A stretch of 24,909 nt of DNA, from contig DASSHC010000316.1 of the NCBI GenBank assembly GCA_035693105.1, positions 1 to 24,909 on the forward strand. The letters are read 5' to 3'. The position numbers were made by a program, and so were the translations under genes. This stretch comes from DASSHC01 sp035693105 (GTDB lineage: Bacteria > Chloroflexota > Chloroflexia > Thermomicrobiales > Thermomicrobiaceae). Shown here in pieces: positions 22,770-24,909 of the stretch; positions within the stretch are counted from its first letter, which is position 1; every line of letters begins with the position of its first letter. The notes under the pieces were generated by a model that did no database searches, was not told the origin of the DNA, and saw nothing but the letters and a program-made list of their open reading frames with translations.

Positions 22770-24909
22770 CGCGCCCCGCTCCTCCCGACGCCACGCCCAG
22801 CAGGCGGGCCAGCACCGGCAGCACCCGGTCCGCCCGCGCCCGGTCGATGCCCGCCAGGCCATCGCCATCCATCACATCCAGCGCCGCCGCGCCGCCCTGG
22901 CCCAGGCGCTTGACCTTCTCGCCCATGGCGCGCCGCTCCGGCGGCTGGAAGGCGGCGAAGGCCCGGCGCAGCAGCGGCAGCAGCTCGACGAAGCTCTGCG
23001 GCGCGAGATCGCGCAGCCAGCCGTCGAGCGCCGTCCAGAGGCCGTCCTGCTGCAGCAGCAGGAGGCCGCTGCCGCGCGTGACGCCCGCGATCCAGGCCGC
23101 GGCCGTCGCGGCCGGCAGCGCCGGGGAGAGCGCCAGGCGGGCCAGCCGCTGGAGCTCGGCCCCGTCGAGCGCCCGCTCCTCCAGCAGCAGCCGGCAGCAC
23201 CAGCCGCGCACCAGCCCATGAACTCCATCGCTGGTCGCGATGCGGCGCAGCACCAGCCGCCACTCCTCGCGCGGCGCCGCCCGGTCGAGCGTGATCAGGC
23301 TCTCCTGCACCCGCCCGATGCTCGCCACCAACTCCCCCGCCGCGGCGTCGTCCAGCGAGGCGCAGGCGCCCGGCAGCCCGATCGCGATGCGCGCGAAGAA
23401 GCTGTCGATCATCGGGAAGATCTCTTCGGCCGGGGTGGCGCGCACATCGCCGTAGCGCGCCACCCGCGCCAGTGCCGGCATGGCGTCCATCAACTGGCGC
23501 ACGTCGGCGGCCAGCGCCGCGCCCGCTCGCACCCGCGCCAGCAGATGCGCGATCGACTCCGCCAACCCGGCCAGGATGGCCCCGTCGAGGAGCGCCAGCA
23601 GGGCGGGCAGCTCGTCCGTCTCGTCGGCGCGGTGCCGGACCCGGGCGCTGGCGGCGCTCTCGATCGTGTTGCCCCAGACGTTGGCCTCGATCAGGGCAAC
23701 CTCCAGCTCCGGCTGCCAGCGCAGGGACCAGAGCTCGTGGAAGGTGCTCTTGCCACCGCCGCTGCGCTCCAGCTTGCCCCAGGGGATCTCCAGCAGGTTC
23801 AGGGCGTGCAGCAGCCGGCTACGCGCCTGGTCGGTCGGCTGGCGCAGGTCGAGGTCGAGCGCGCGGATCTCGGCTGAGGGGCGCAGCCGCAGCCGCCGCT
23901 GCCGCGCCGCCAGATCCTGCTGCAGCGGCACGGTCGGCGTCGACGCCGGGACCGCGCCCAGCGCGTCGCCGATCTCCAGCCGGTGGCGGATCAGCGCCAG
24001 CGGCGCCGGGTCGCCCTGGCAGAGGACGGCCTGGATCGCCTCGCGCAGCTCGTCCAGCCCCGGCGCCGGACGGTCGCGCAGCGCGGCCAGCGCCTCGGCC
24101 AGCCGCACGGCCTCGATTACGCCGCTGGAGGGCGCCGGCAGGTCCTCGGCGCGCAGCAGGGCCGCCGCCCGCGCCAGCCAGCGGACGGCAAGGGCCTCGG
24201 GGGCCTGCCAGAGGTGCGCGTACCAACCGGGCGCGGGCACCCCGGCGCCGTAGCCGCTCCGCGAGGAGAGACGCGCGCTGGTCCAGGGGATCCAGGTGGC
24301 GGTCACCTTGGCACGCTTCAGCCCGGCCAGCAGCGCGGCGTCGGTCTTGGCCGGGCCGGGCGCGGCCAGCGCGGGCGCGTGCCAGGCGCCGCAGACGACG
24401 GCGATGCGCTGAAAGCCCTCGCGGCGGGCCGCCCGGATCATCTGGCGCATGTGCGCCTCGCGCCGTGCCTCGCCCTCGTCCAGTTCGGGCGCTTCGGCGC
24501 GCAGCAGCGTCATCGCCTCCATGATCGCCTGGAAGAGCCCGGCGGCGTCCCGGCGCTGCTCGATCTGGTGCTCCCACCACAACTCGTGGTCGTCGTAGCC
24601 GGCGGCCCCGGCCAGCAGCCCGATCGGGTCTTCCTGTGGCGGCGGCGAAGCGTCAGCCTCCGGCTTGGCGGGGTCGGCCGCCACGGCCGGCGCGTCGCCC
24701 AGCGCGAAGCGCAGCGCCAGCGGCAGGTCGATGAAGCGCGCCGGGATGCCTCGCTCCAGGGCGAAGGAGAGCGCCTGCCACTCGGGCGAGAAGCTCGTGA
24801 AGGGGTAGAAGGCCGCGCGGCGCGGCTCGTCGGGCGCGTAGACCAGCAGCGCCACCGGCGGCCGCATCTCCGGGTGCGCCAGCAGCGGCACGACCTCGTC
24901 CGCGTCCGG
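22759..24909 (-). CDS. DUF5682/YehM-like protein, 5' end beyond the window
   Basis: Partial: 716 residues are visible, and the frame stays open to the right edge (DADEVVPLLAHPEM), so the true start lies outside. The N-terminal part has LLVYAPDEPRRAAFYPFTSF, then a charged GYDDHELWWEHQIE and VVCGAWHAPAL, which I recognise as hallmarks of DUF5682 proteins; this part resembles the TraB/ChaN/erythromycin-esterase-like fold in outline only. The C-terminal about 450 residues are helical repeat-like. Such genes usually neighbour a VWA gene, a MoxR AAA+ gene and a SWIM zinc-finger gene (E. coli yehLMPQ order). Here the VWA gene follows with an 11-base overlap, and the others would be expected to the right of the window. 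Biochemical function is unknown. Confidence 0.82.
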   Translation of the reverse strand, partial: PDADEVVPLLAHPEMRPPVALLVYAPDEPRRAAFYPFTSFSPEWQALSFALERGIPARFIDLPLALRFALGDAPAVAADPAKPEADASPPPQEDPIGLLAGAAGYDDHELWWEHQIEQRRDAAGLFQAIMEAMTLLRAEAPELDEGEARREAHMRQMIRAARREGFQRIAVVCGAWHAPALAAPGPAKTDAALLAGLKRAKVTATWIPWTSARLSSRSGYGAGVPAPGWYAHLWQAPEALAVRWLARAAALLRAEDLPAPSSGVIEAVRLAEALAALRDRPAPGLDELREAIQAVLCQGDPAPLALIRHRLEIGDALGAVPASTPTVPLQQDLAARQRRLRLRPSAEIRALDLDLRQPTDQARSRLLHALNLLEIPWGKLERSGGGKSTFHELWSLRWQPELEVALIEANVWGNTIESAASARVRHRADETDELPALLALLDGAILAGLAESIAHLLARVRAGAALAADVRQLMDAMPALARVARYGDVRATPAEEIFPMIDSFFARIAIGLPGACASLDDAAAGELVASIGRVQESLITLDRAAPREEWRLVLRRIATSDGVHGLVRGWCCRLLLEERALDGAELQRLARLALSPALPAATAAAWIAGVTRGSGLLLLQQDGLWTALDGWLRDLAPQSFVELLPLLRRAFAAFQPPERRAMGEKVKRLGQGGAAALDVMDGDGLAGIDRARADRVLPVLARLLGVASGGAGRDAG

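Overview
The window is very GC-rich, densely coded bacterial chromosome with no phage, plasmid, rRNA, tRNA or CRISPR signal. Short palindromic repeats sit between genes (a GTAGGGGCAG...CTGCCC family, a CCTGAGCCTGTCGAAGG family and a GTCATCCTGAG...GGATCTC family). Together with a MaoC/CoA-transferase/CitE-type operon and a zinc-ribbon MscL, this suggests Chloroflexota, perhaps a Thermomicrobia/Sphaerobacter relative. That assignment is inference from style, not from a marker gene.

Layout. 106-4391: an S9 serine peptidase diverges from an M20 metallopeptidase, which is followed by a HAD phosphatase; a palindromic repeat lies in the divergent gap. 4392-7191: a poorly coding stretch with a GNAT acetyltransferase, a multiply frameshifted luciferase-like monooxygenase pseudogene, the 3' stub of a HigB/Gp49-type toxin and its intact HigA-type antitoxin. 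7223-11284: a TPR protein translationally coupled to a PLP threonine/serine dehydratase, divergent from pyrF. 11424-15282: a small membrane protein, then a three-gene CoA-ester operon (hotdog hydratase, class III CoA-transferase, CitE-like lyase), then mscL. 15522-18116: a VOC protein, a guanidino-group-modifying enzyme and an M24 peptidase. 18127-18856: an unusual small regulator-like protein that joins a ribbon-helix-helix domain to two Clp N-terminal repeats, with a palindrome filling its own promoter spacer. 18872-21324: an intact LLM oxidoreductase (paralogue of the pseudogene) and hemW. 21594-24909: a VWA protein overlapping a large DUF5682/YehM-like protein that runs off the right edge; this looks like part of a MoxR-VWA-type system.

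How the genes work together. The S9, M20 and M24 peptidases and the dehydratase point to peptide and amino-acid catabolism. The CoA trio would activate, hydrate and cleave a C5 dicarboxylic acid (itaconate/mesaconate type) or a related branched acid to acetyl-CoA plus an oxo-acid. The least explained parts are the RHH-Clp_N protein with its putative operator, the DUF5682-VWA pair, the zinc-ribbon MscL and the decayed toxin-antitoxin locus.
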